Source: Phycisphaerales bacterium (lineage in GTDB: Bacteria; Planctomycetota; Phycisphaerae; Tepidisphaerales; Tepidisphaeraceae). Taken from it: 5,782 nucleotides of DNA. The stretch spans positions 58,197 through 63,978 of the forward strand of contig PMAK01000151.1 of assembly GCA_003153655.1 (NCBI GenBank), in the 5' to 3' direction. The notes beneath the pieces were generated by a model. The model did not search any database and was not told where the DNA came from. It was given only the letters and a program-made list of their open reading frames with translations. Below, piece after piece: positions 1-5,782 of this stretch (positions within the stretch are counted from its first letter, which is position 1; every line of letters begins with the position of its first letter). The translations under genes were made by a program, and so were the position numbers.

Positions 1-237
1 GATGACGGCGTAACCTACGCCTGCGAAAAGGGCGACTATTCAGTAATCCCCATCCACTGGAACAATGCCGACAAAAAACTAACCATCGGCAAGCGCCAAG
101 GCTCATTCAAGGGAATGCTAACGACGCGCACCTTCAACGTAGTATTTGTAACACCCCAAAAACCAGCAGGATTCAGCTTCACTCCAACAGCGCAGAAAAC
201 CACCCGCTACACCGGAGAAGCAATCGACATCCAATAA
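1..237 (+). CDS. Glycoside hydrolase family 31 enzyme (alpha-glucosidase/alpha-xylosidase type), C-terminal fragment
   Basis: This is the last 78 codons, in frame 1, of a gene that begins left of the window and stops at TAA 235-237. The visible peptide opens with DDGVTYACEKGDYSVIPI, continues with LTIGKRQGSFKGML and RTFNVVFV, and ends TTRYTGEAIDIQ. The order (E)DDG-Y-Y-KG-Y, then TIG-R-G-F-GM, then RTF-V, then a closing Y-G is the pattern of the C-terminal beta-sandwich domain (DUF5110-like) that follows the catalytic barrel of many GH31 enzymes. GH31 members cleave terminal alpha-linked glucose or xylose from oligo- and polysaccharides. The catalytic aspartates lie outside the window, so substrate and activity cannot be judged. 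No anchor, dockerin or added domain follows; the protein ends with the sandwich. Its coding strand is C-rich and G-poor, the reverse of the minus-strand genes. The family call is recognition from memory, not a search. Confidence 0.83.
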   Translation, partial: DDGVTYACEKGDYSVIPIHWNNADKKLTIGKRQGSFKGMLTTRTFNVVFVTPQKPAGFSFTPTAQKTTRYTGEAIDIQ

Positions 238-248
238 AATTGTTTAGC

Positions 249-281
249 CGCGTTGCTTGCGACGCGCGTCTTCGATGAAGA
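249..281. terminator. Hairpin-forming segment between convergent genes, possible weak terminator
   Basis: The 69-base gap between the GH31 stop and the LEPR-XLL stop holds three overlapping inverted repeats. The first is a 7-bp stem, CGCGTTG 249-255 with CGACGCG 260-266, with a CTTG loop and one G-U pair in the plus-strand RNA. The second is the perfect 10-base palindrome GACGCGCGTC at 261-270. The third is TCTTC-GAT-GAAGA at 269-281, followed by a run of eight A at 281-288. None has a T-tract directly after a stable stem on the plus strand. On the minus strand the A-run becomes T8, but it comes before these hairpins, and only a trivial 3-bp stem precedes it. The position between convergent stops favours a termination role, but the structure is not a textbook intrinsic terminator. 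Confidence 0.3.
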
Positions 282-306
282 AAAAAAACGCCCGCGATGG
301 AATCCC

Positions 307-1248
307 TCAAGACAGCAGAGGATTAGAACCAGTCCCGCTAAATGGCGAATTCAATATGGAAAGCACACCACCCGCGGCGCCGCCTGGACTGAGCAATTGA
401 TTCACAATACTCGGACTGATCTTCAATAAATTTTCTGACTCCCCATTGTTCGATGGCGGGGGAGCAGCGGCAGAAATCTTCTCGCGCCGACTCATTGCCG
501 TGACACCCACCTGCGCCGATCCGACCGATCCCGCCGCGAATATCGGCTCAACATCGAACGTATCCGAAGTCGCCGATAGCCGCACACCGTTAAACGCGGC
601 CGACGCCCTTACCTCATAAGTAAAATGACCCTGATTGAGCGGTTCCGAAATCTCATCACTGAACTGCCCTGTGTCGATATTGACGGTAGGGTCGTTCCCC
701 ACCAGATACGTCGATTGGTCTTGTGCAGTTCTATCAACGGCCTGCCCTATAACCGTCACGAGTCCGTTCGAGTCCGCATTCCACGGGAGTCCCTGACTAA
801 CCATTAGCGATACATTGCTGACAGGCCCGGAGTTGGACATCGGGAGCCACGCAACAGGGCCGTCATGCACTGGAACGAATGCGTTGCCGTAGATGCTGCT
901 GGCCACCGGATTGCCCGAAGCATCCACTGTTTCCAGGTCCGTGATTACGCTCAGCCCCGTATCGACGGTGATCGCGTCACCATGGGCGTCAACCAATTGA
1001 AGCGCATAACCAACCGTCCCAGTCGCCGCATCAAACACAGGTTGTTGAACGAATTGAAGCGTGACCCCAAGAGAAGGATCCGGCAGCGCTACCGTTATAA
1101 TAGTGGACGGACTTGGCGGATCCCAGGTCACTACAGGTCCGGTCACAGCCGACAGTAAAATCCGCCCCTCCAACTTCTCAAACCAAACCTTGGAAACTGC
1201 ACCCGCCAAAACCCGCCGCCCACCTTTGATATTCATATGTCCTCGCAT
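307..1248 (-). CDS. LEPR-XLL motif surface/exported protein of unknown function
   Basis: From the first ATG (1246-1248) the product is 313 residues. Near the N-terminus it has a basic stretch (KGGRR), then FEKLEGRILLSA at about residues 23-34. This matches the LEPR-XLL motif that opens many predicted surface or secreted proteins of Planctomycetes and relatives, here with Gly in place of the usual Pro. No classical signal peptide or transmembrane helix follows. Residues about 40-240 are rich in Val, Thr, Ser, Asp and Gly with alternating hydrophobic positions, suggesting a beta-sandwich; I recognise no enzyme motif. The C-terminal 55 residues are low complexity (AAPPPSNNGES, then Gly/Ser/Leu-rich), with no dockerin or PEP-CTERM anchor. 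The start is uncertain. A TTG at 1258-1260 has GGTGAGG upstream, and an ATG at 1234-1236 has GAGG only 4 bases before it. The coding strand lacks the strong G-over-C bias of the three upstream genes. It is separated from the RNase Z-like gene by about 86 bases, so it may have its own promoter. Export is inferred. Confidence 0.78.
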   Translation of the reverse strand: MRGHMNIKGGRRVLAGAVSKVWFEKLEGRILLSAVTGPVVTWDPPSPSTIITVALPDPSLGVTLQFVQQPVFDAATGTVGYALQLVDAHGDAITVDTGLSVITDLETVDASGNPVASSIYGNAFVPVHDGPVAWLPMSNSGPVSNVSLMVSQGLPWNADSNGLVTVIGQAVDRTAQDQSTYLVGNDPTVNIDTGQFSDEISEPLNQGHFTYEVRASAAFNGVRLSATSDTFDVEPIFAAGSVGSAQVGVTAMSRREKISAAAPPPSNNGESENLLKISPSIVNQLLSPGGAAGGVLSILNSPFSGTGSNPLLS

Positions 1249-1334
1249 GTAAGCCCGCAAACCGCCAACCTCACCAATAGACTACACTCACTGCTTTTCG
1301 GATTGCAACTCAATAATAGATGAGAAATACCGTC

Positions 1335-2252
1335 TCACTCCCCGCCCTCCAACCCCGGCGGCAAAACGCTATCAATATCCCCGCCATCCGCCGACCCCTC
1401 AAAATCCATCAGAAAATGAATGTTTTTCATCCGCTCATCCCCAAGCTTCCGCCGCAAAAGCCCGCGCGCCCGCCGCACCCCCGTTCGTCGCGACACATGG
1501 ATCAGCACAATATCCCGGTTCTTCAATCGATCCACCGCATCAACAAAATGATCCACATGCAGATGCCGCCCGACTTTCGCCTTCTGCTTATGATCCTGTT
1601 CGTAAAACGTGCACTCCGTAATCAACACCTCCGCGTTCACCACGTCCGGCTGCTCAAACACTTCCCCCATCGTCGTATCACCCAGATAAGCAACCAGCGG
1701 CACCTCCACCCGATACTGAATCTCCACCCCGCGTTTTTTCATCGCGACAAGTTCAGGCCCCGTAACTCCCAAATACTCCTGTTTCAATTTCTCCCGAATG
1801 CTCACCAGCGAATACCCCAGACTCGGGCCCCCATGATGCGTCGCAAAACACCGAATCATAAAATCGCGCCGCACCTCATGCACATCCCCCGGCGCAAGCC
1901 CGACAAGGTTGTAAGGCGTCGCCTGCCGCTCCACATCACGCCAGCATCTCAGCAATAAATCCACCGGCCGATGAAGCTCGCGCGGCAGCAAAATCGTCCC
2001 CGGCTTCATTCCCTGAAAACTTCGCTGCGAAAGGTAGTAGGGGAGTCCCGCGATATGATCCATGTGCCCATGCGTGATGCACACGATATCGCTCGTCAGC
2101 GCAAAGAACGGCGACCGCCCGATATCAAAGCAAACATTCAGCTCCGGAACCTGCACCAGCGTCTCTTCACCCGCCACGCTGTATCCCACAACATGGAGTT
2201 GTCCCAGCGGGAGCTTCGCGAATTTCTGCACAAGAAATGATTTATCCGTCAT
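1335..2252 (-). CDS. Ribonuclease Z-like metallo-beta-lactamase-fold hydrolase (plant TRZ1-like)
   Basis: From the ATG at 2250-2252 the product is 305 residues. Zinc-ligand motifs appear in the expected order: THGHMDH (ligands at residues 61-66), His-His at 139-140 in ATHHGGPSLGY, Asp192 in AYLGDTT, and a late His252 in LIHVSRR, with HLHVDHF at about 230-236 where RNase Z has its conserved HST-like motif. RNase Z is an endonuclease that cuts tRNA precursors just after the discriminator base to prepare the 3' end for CCA. FDIGRSP, NLVGL, EYLGVTGPEL, KKRGVEI and ECTF closely recall the short plant tRNase Z TRZ1. The segment between His139/140 and Asp192 (about 52 residues) is shorter than in B. 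subtilis RNase Z (about 70 as I recall), implying a reduced tRNA-gripping arm. The start is a choice: an in-frame TTG at 2277-2279 would overlap the CYTH stop and add nine residues. The ATG was preferred on codon use, though its nearest SD-like GAAGG (2267-2271) lies 14 bases away. It is the third gene of the leuS operon. Other phosphodiesterase roles for this fold cannot be excluded. Confidence 0.92.
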   Translation of the reverse strand: MTDKSFLVQKFAKLPLGQLHVVGYSVAGEETLVQVPELNVCFDIGRSPFFALTSDIVCITHGHMDHIAGLPYYLSQRSFQGMKPGTILLPRELHRPVDLLLRCWRDVERQATPYNLVGLAPGDVHEVRRDFMIRCFATHHGGPSLGYSLVSIREKLKQEYLGVTGPELVAMKKRGVEIQYRVEVPLVAYLGDTTMGEVFEQPDVVNAEVLITECTFYEQDHKQKAKVGRHLHVDHFVDAVDRLKNRDIVLIHVSRRTGVRRARGLLRRKLGDERMKNIHFLMDFEGSADGGDIDSVLPPGLEGGE

Positions 2253-2275
2253 ACAACACGCGGCGGCCTTCAACT

Positions 2276-2836
2276 TCAAAACCGGATTTGACGGTCCTTG
2301 ATTTTGTGCTCCTCAAGATATCCCGCAAGCATCGAAATATAACCCGTCTTAATCAGCGGTAAATTCTCCAAACCAAGCGACCGCCGCACCGATTCCACAT
2401 CCTTCTCGCTCGGCCCTTCAATCTCCACATAGTTGCCAAGATAAGGCAACTCATCCAACTCCACTTCGCATCCTCCCAGCTTCCAAGATTCTCGCCGCTT
2501 CTCAAACGACAGCGTAAGGTGATATCCAAGATTCTCAAACAGCTTCCGAACGGCAGGGGGGTCATCCGCCGAAAACTCCGTCTCCTCCCGATTCTTAAAT
2601 TCCCCCGGAAGCGCCGGCCCTTTCATGGTGATGATGCATCGAGAAGTCCCAGTCTCGTCAATCGCCACCCGAATCCGCAACCCCCGATCCGCCAACTGCA
2701 GCGACCGTTCAGGCGTATCAAAAAAACTATTCGTCTCCAAATCCTTCCGTTTCCGCTGCGCGCCAACAGCCACAAGCTTCCGCCGAACAACCGAAAGATC
2801 CTCCACCTTAATTTTCGCCTCAATCTCCGTGCTCAT
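2276..2836 (-). CDS. CYTH-domain protein, class IV adenylate cyclase (CyaB)-type or triphosphatase
   Basis: This 186-residue protein is essentially one complete CYTH (triphosphate tunnel) domain. The signature ExExK is at residues 4-8 (EIEAK). NSFFDTPERSL (36-46), LRIR (53-56), ITMKGP (69-74), REETEF (83-88), FEKRRESW (111-118), CEVELDELPYLG (123-134) and VEIEG (137-141) follow in family order. The Arg/Lys residues (R54, R56, K72, K113, R114) would bind a triphosphate, and the Glu/Asp residues (E4, E6, E85, E87, E125, E127, D128, E138, E140) would bind divalent metal. The LDELPYLGNYVEIEG region is most like class IV adenylate cyclases, which make cAMP from ATP. However, many bacterial CYTH proteins hydrolyse inorganic triphosphate or thiamine triphosphate instead, and sequence does not settle which applies here. 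The ATG (2834-2836) lies 4 bases after the leuS stop, so translation is probably coupled. The product looks cytoplasmic, with no signal peptide or membrane segment. No catalytic motif appears broken. Confidence 0.92.
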   Translation of the reverse strand: MSTEIEAKIKVEDLSVVRRKLVAVGAQRKRKDLETNSFFDTPERSLQLADRGLRIRVAIDETGTSRCIITMKGPALPGEFKNREETEFSADDPPAVRKLFENLGYHLTLSFEKRRESWKLGGCEVELDELPYLGNYVEIEGPSEKDVESVRRSLGLENLPLIKTGYISMLAGYLEEHKIKDRQIRF

Positions 2837-2840
2837 GCGA

Positions 2841-5782
2841 TTACTTCACCACAAAACTAACCAGCTTCTTAGGCACATAAATCCGCTTAGCCAATGTCTT
2901 CCCCTCCAGCCAAGGCTTAACGCTTCCAACCAACACCGCCGCCTCCAATACCTGCTCCTCCCCAGCATCCGCCGGCACCGAAACAGTCCCGCGCAATTTC
3001 CCATTCACCTGCACAGGCAACTCAAGCGTAGTTTCCACCAATTTCGCCGCATCAAACTTCGGCCAAGCCGCCCGAGCCAGACTCTCCCCATGCCCGAGCC
3101 GATTCCAAATCTCCTCCGCCAAATGCGGCGCCAGCGGCGCAAGCAATAGCGCGAAAGTCTCCGCAAGCGCCCGCGGCACTTCAGCCCCCATCCGCCCAAT
3201 CTCATTATTCAACTTAATCAGCTCCGCGATCGCCGTATTAAATCGCAGCGATTCAATATCCTCTCCAACCTTCTTAATCGTCCGGTGCATCTGCCGATCC
3301 AGATCATCCGGAATCTGGCCATCCGTAATCGTCGCGGTCTTCCCCGCCTCCTCATCCCCAACCAAATTCCGATACACCCCGCTCAAAAATCGCGACATCC
3401 CAACAATATCCCGCGTATTCCAAGGCTTCTGCGCCTCCAGCGGCCCCATATACATCTCATACAACCGAAACGTATCCGCCCCATACTCCCCGACAACCTG
3501 ATCCGGATTCACCACATTCCCCCGGCTCTTGCTCATCTTATAACTGCGCGAATCCACCCGAATCCCCGGATCAGCCTTCAAAACCCAACCATCCTTCATC
3601 CGCTCCACATCCGCCTCATCCACCCGCCGCGGAAAAACCGTCTCCCCCGAAGATTTCATCTTCGCCTCGGCCACATCCGACGCCGCCTCATAAACCATCT
3701 CCACATCCGCCGCGCTCACCGCCCGTTTCTCCGCCGTCTCAAACACCGTGTACTCCGGCTCCCCCAAAATCGTCCCCTGGTTCACGAGCCTCTGAAACGG
3801 CTCCGGCGAAGAAACATGCCCCAGATCAAAAAGCACCTTATGCCAAAACCGCGCATACAGCAGATGCAACACCGCATGCTCCGCGCCCCCAACATACAAA
3901 TCCACCGGCATCCAATACTTCTCCTTCTCCGCATCAACAAACCGATTCGGATTCGATGGATCAATAAACCGCAGGTAATACCAACAACTCCCCGCCCACT
4001 GCGGCATCGTGTTCGTCTCCCGCACCGCAGGCTTCCCATCCACCGTCACGTTGATCCAATCCTTAGCCTTGCTCAGCGGCGGATCCATCGTCCCGGTAGG
4101 GCGGAAGTCCGCCATCTCCGGCAACGTCACCGGCAACTCCGCTTCCGGCACCGCCAGCGGATTCCCCGATGCATCCAAAATGATCGGAAACGGCTCACCC
4201 CAATATCGCTGCCGGCTGAAAATCCAATCCCGCAACTTATACTTCACAGCCTTCCGCCCGGTTCCCTCCGCCGCCAAAACATGCGCCATCCGCTCTTTCG
4301 CCTCCGCCGTCGCGAGATCGTTGATCGCCAGCGAATTGATCGCGATTCCCTCTCCCGCAAACGCCGCCCCAAAAGCCTCCGGATGATTCCGGTAAGCCCT
4401 TCGCATTTCATTGAGCAAATGCCCATCCCCGCTTTGCGCAAGACCCGCCATGCGATCTTGCTCCTCGGCGCTCCATTCTTCAACCTTCTCGCGAACCACG
4501 TCATTCAAGTCCGCCACCGACATCACCATCTCTTCGCTCGCGATGCGCGGCTCCAATGTCTTCCATTTCCCCGACATCGTTGATTTCAACCACCCATCAT
4601 CCGGCATGACGACAGCCTTGATCGGCAACTTAAATTTCGTCGCAAAATCAAAATCCCGCTGATCATGCGCCGGCACCGCCATGATCGCCCCCGTCCCATA
4701 CCCCATCAAAACATAATCCGCGATCCACACCGGAATCTTCTCATCATTCACCGGATTGATCGCATACGCCCCCGTAAACACCCCCGATTTATCCTTCGTC
4801 TCCGCCAACCGATCCCGCTCCGATCGCGTCGCCACAGCCGCGCGATAAGCCTCCACCGCCGCCCGATTCCCCGGCGATGTAATCCGCAAAACCAGTTCAT
4901 GCTCCGGCGACAAAACCATGTACGTCGCCCCATAAAGCGTATCCGGCCGCGTCGTATAAACCGTCACCGTCAACCCATCATCTTCCCCAGCCCCGGCGGG
5001 GGGGATGCTTGCCGGATCAATATCAAAATCCACCTCCGCACCAACACTCTTCCCGATCCAATTCCGCTGCATGTCCTTCAAAGATTCCGGCCAATTCAAC
5101 TCTGCCAGATCATCCGCCAATCGATCCGCATACGCGCTGATCCGCAAAACCCATTGCCGCATCGGCTGCTTCACAACCGGAAATCCTCCAACCTCGCTCT
5201 TCCCATCAATCACTTCCTCATTCGCCAGGACAGTCCCCAGCCCCGGACACCAATTCACCGCCGCATCATCCATGTACGCCAAACGCTGCCCATCGATGAC
5301 CGCGCGCTGCTCCGCCTCATCCAGCTCGCGCCAAAGCCGCTCGATCCGCATATCCCCAAAAATCGCCTCCAACCCCTCCTGCGTGGGATTCAAATGCACC
5401 GACCCATCCGGCCCAACCACCAGATTCTCATTCTGCAATTCATGAATCAGATGCGCGATCGGCTTAGCCTTCTTATCCACCAGATCAAAATAACTATTGA
5501 ACAACTGCAAAAAGATCCACTGCGTCCACCGGTAATACGCCGGATCGGTCGTATCGATCTCCCGCTCCCAGTCATAGCTAAGCCCCAGCATCTGAATCTG
5601 CCGCCGGAAGTTCGCGATGTTCTGCTCCGTCGTCACCCGCGGATGCACATTCTGCTTGATCGCATACTGTTCCGCCGGCAACCCAAACGCGTCCCACCCC
5701 ATCGGGTGCAGCACGTTATACCCGCGCATCCGCATGAACCGCGCCAGCGCATCGCCAATCGCGTAGTTGCGCACGTGCCCCA
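2841..5782 (-). CDS. leuS: Leucyl-tRNA synthetase, N-terminus cut by the window edge
   Basis: LeuRS attaches leucine to tRNA-Leu in the cytoplasm and edits mischarged tRNA. The frame is open to the right edge, where the coding strand reads (A)TG-GGG-CAC-GTG. This is the MGH of an HMGH signature (only if the missing base is A), so the GTG at 5772-5774 is internal Val, not a start. Counting that Val as 1, 977 residues follow. HPMGWDAFGLPAE is at 23-35. The editing domain carries TTRPDTL (274-280) and GTGAIMAVPAHD (360-371), with the threonine-rich motif and the specificity Asp intact. RDWIFSRQRYWGEP is at 515-528, VGGAEHAVLHLLYARFWHK at 628-646, and KMSKS at 746-750. An anticodon-binding helical domain and a C-terminal PVQVNGKLRGTV domain complete it. 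Around NWCPGLGTVL (174-183) only one Cys remains, so the E. coli-type zinc site is absent, as in the M. tuberculosis enzyme. With the missing N-terminus it should exceed 1,000 residues, against about 860 in E. coli. Part of the excess is an insertion at about 389-472. It heads the operon; its promoter is outside the window. Confidence 0.98.
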   Translation of the reverse strand, partial: GHVRNYAIGDALARFMRMRGYNVLHPMGWDAFGLPAEQYAIKQNVHPRVTTEQNIANFRRQIQMLGLSYDWEREIDTTDPAYYRWTQWIFLQLFNSYFDLVDKKAKPIAHLIHELQNENLVVGPDGSVHLNPTQEGLEAIFGDMRIERLWRELDEAEQRAVIDGQRLAYMDDAAVNWCPGLGTVLANEEVIDGKSEVGGFPVVKQPMRQWVLRISAYADRLADDLAELNWPESLKDMQRNWIGKSVGAEVDFDIDPASIPPAGAGEDDGLTVTVYTTRPDTLYGATYMVLSPEHELVLRITSPGNRAAVEAYRAAVATRSERDRLAETKDKSGVFTGAYAINPVNDEKIPVWIADYVLMGYGTGAIMAVPAHDQRDFDFATKFKLPIKAVVMPDDGWLKSTMSGKWKTLEPRIASEEMVMSVADLNDVVREKVEEWSAEEQDRMAGLAQSGDGHLLNEMRRAYRNHPEAFGAAFAGEGIAINSLAINDLATAEAKERMAHVLAAEGTGRKAVKYKLRDWIFSRQRYWGEPFPIILDASGNPLAVPEAELPVTLPEMADFRPTGTMDPPLSKAKDWINVTVDGKPAVRETNTMPQWAGSCWYYLRFIDPSNPNRFVDAEKEKYWMPVDLYVGGAEHAVLHLLYARFWHKVLFDLGHVSSPEPFQRLVNQGTILGEPEYTVFETAEKRAVSAADVEMVYEAASDVAEAKMKSSGETVFPRRVDEADVERMKDGWVLKADPGIRVDSRSYKMSKSRGNVVNPDQVVGEYGADTFRLYEMYMGPLEAQKPWNTRDIVGMSRFLSGVYRNLVGDEEAGKTATITDGQIPDDLDRQMHRTIKKVGEDIESLRFNTAIAELIKLNNEIGRMGAEVPRALAETFALLLAPLAPHLAEEIWNRLGHGESLARAAWPKFDAAKLVETTLELPVQVNGKLRGTVSVPADAGEEQVLEAAVLVGSVKPWLEGKTLAKRIYVPKKLVSFVVK
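2846..2850 (-). promoter_or_regulatory. Ribosome binding site of the CYTH gene, inside the end of leuS
   Basis: On the minus strand, GGTGA at 2850-2846 lies 9 bases before the CYTH ATG and overlaps the last Val-Lys codons of leuS. Because the signal lies within leuS and the gap between stop and start is only 4 bases, terminating leuS ribosomes could re-initiate on the CYTH gene. The site is short and only partly complementary to the anti-Shine-Dalgarno sequence, so this is moderate evidence. Confidence 0.45.

Noticed and set aside
1278..1310. Minus-strand promoter TTGCAA - 18 bases - TAGTCT ahead of the LEPR-XLL gene
   Set aside because: It matches only 4 of 6 and 3 of 6 consensus positions, and AT-rich stretches give such matches by chance. 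A promoter somewhere in this gap is plausible but not located.
1261..1334. Terminator after the RNase Z-like gene
   Set aside because: On the minus strand only a 4-bp CTCA/TGAG pairing around an 8-base loop is visible, with no following T-tract. Read-through into the LEPR-XLL gene cannot be excluded.
2250..2279. TTG at 2277-2279 as start of the RNase Z-like protein
   Set aside because: It would add nine residues not needed by the fold, has no clear ribosome site, and overlaps the CYTH stop. The ATG at 2250-2252 already gives a full-length domain, though the TTG cannot be ruled out.
3285..4583. Long plus-strand open frame (432 codons) opposite leuS
   Set aside because: Its translation is dominated by Arg, His, Pro, Ile and Leu with no domain-like pattern, and it lies wholly within the well-supported leuS gene. 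It is a reading-frame shadow of biased codon use.
4998..5004. G7 run (C7 on the coding strand) in leuS as a possible phase-variation or frameshift site
   Set aside because: The frame is intact across it and encodes a Pro-Pro-Ala-Gly linker before the editing domain. Phase variation of an essential synthetase is unlikely, and the run is short.
5259..5483. Extra segment near the LeuRS zinc-module region as a novel insertion
   Set aside because: A similar stretch leading into LAY-D-A-VNWCPGLGTVLANEEV is, as I recall, normal for actinobacterial and planctomycete LeuRS, so it is a lineage trait rather than a novelty.
5772..5774. GTG as the start codon of leuS
   Set aside because: The frame stays open to the window edge and the preceding codons give Gly-His and probably Met, completing the HMGH signature, so this GTG is an internal Val and the gene begins outside the window.

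Overview
The window looks like a piece of a bacterial chromosome, most probably from a planctomycete. The main clue is a predicted exported protein with an N-terminal FEKLEGRILLSA motif, a variant of the LEPR-XLL motif found mostly in Planctomycetes and relatives. The leucyl-tRNA synthetase also has the extended, zinc-ligand-poor architecture I associate with Planctomycetes and Actinobacteria. Assignment to a class (for example Phycisphaerae) would be a guess.

Layout. Bases 1-237 (+) hold the last 78 codons of a glycoside hydrolase family 31 enzyme. It converges on a block of four minus-strand genes across a 69-base gap that can form several small hairpins. Read in their own direction from the right edge, the minus-strand genes are: leuS (leucyl-tRNA synthetase, cut at the HMGH signature by the window edge); a CYTH-domain protein of the class IV adenylate cyclase/triphosphatase type, starting 4 bases after leuS; a ribonuclease Z-like metallo-beta-lactamase-fold protein, starting 23 bases after the CYTH gene if its ATG is used; and, after about 86 bases, the LEPR-XLL protein, which is probably a separate unit.

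How the genes fit together. leuS, the CYTH gene and the RNase Z-like gene are so tightly packed that they very likely share a transcript. Two of the three belong to tRNA biology: RNase Z enzymes trim tRNA 3' ends, and LeuRS charges tRNA-Leu. The CYTH protein acts on a triphosphate-bearing substrate in the same operon, but its exact substrate cannot be read from sequence. The LEPR-XLL protein and the GH31 enzyme look like cell-surface and carbohydrate functions unrelated to this operon.

I see no CRISPR array, insertion sequence, tRNA or rRNA gene, phage gene or defence system, and no convincing new system. The points most worth a second look are a roughly 80-residue insertion in LeuRS, the plant TRZ1-like character and short arm of the RNase Z homologue, and the leuS-CYTH-RNase Z gene order.
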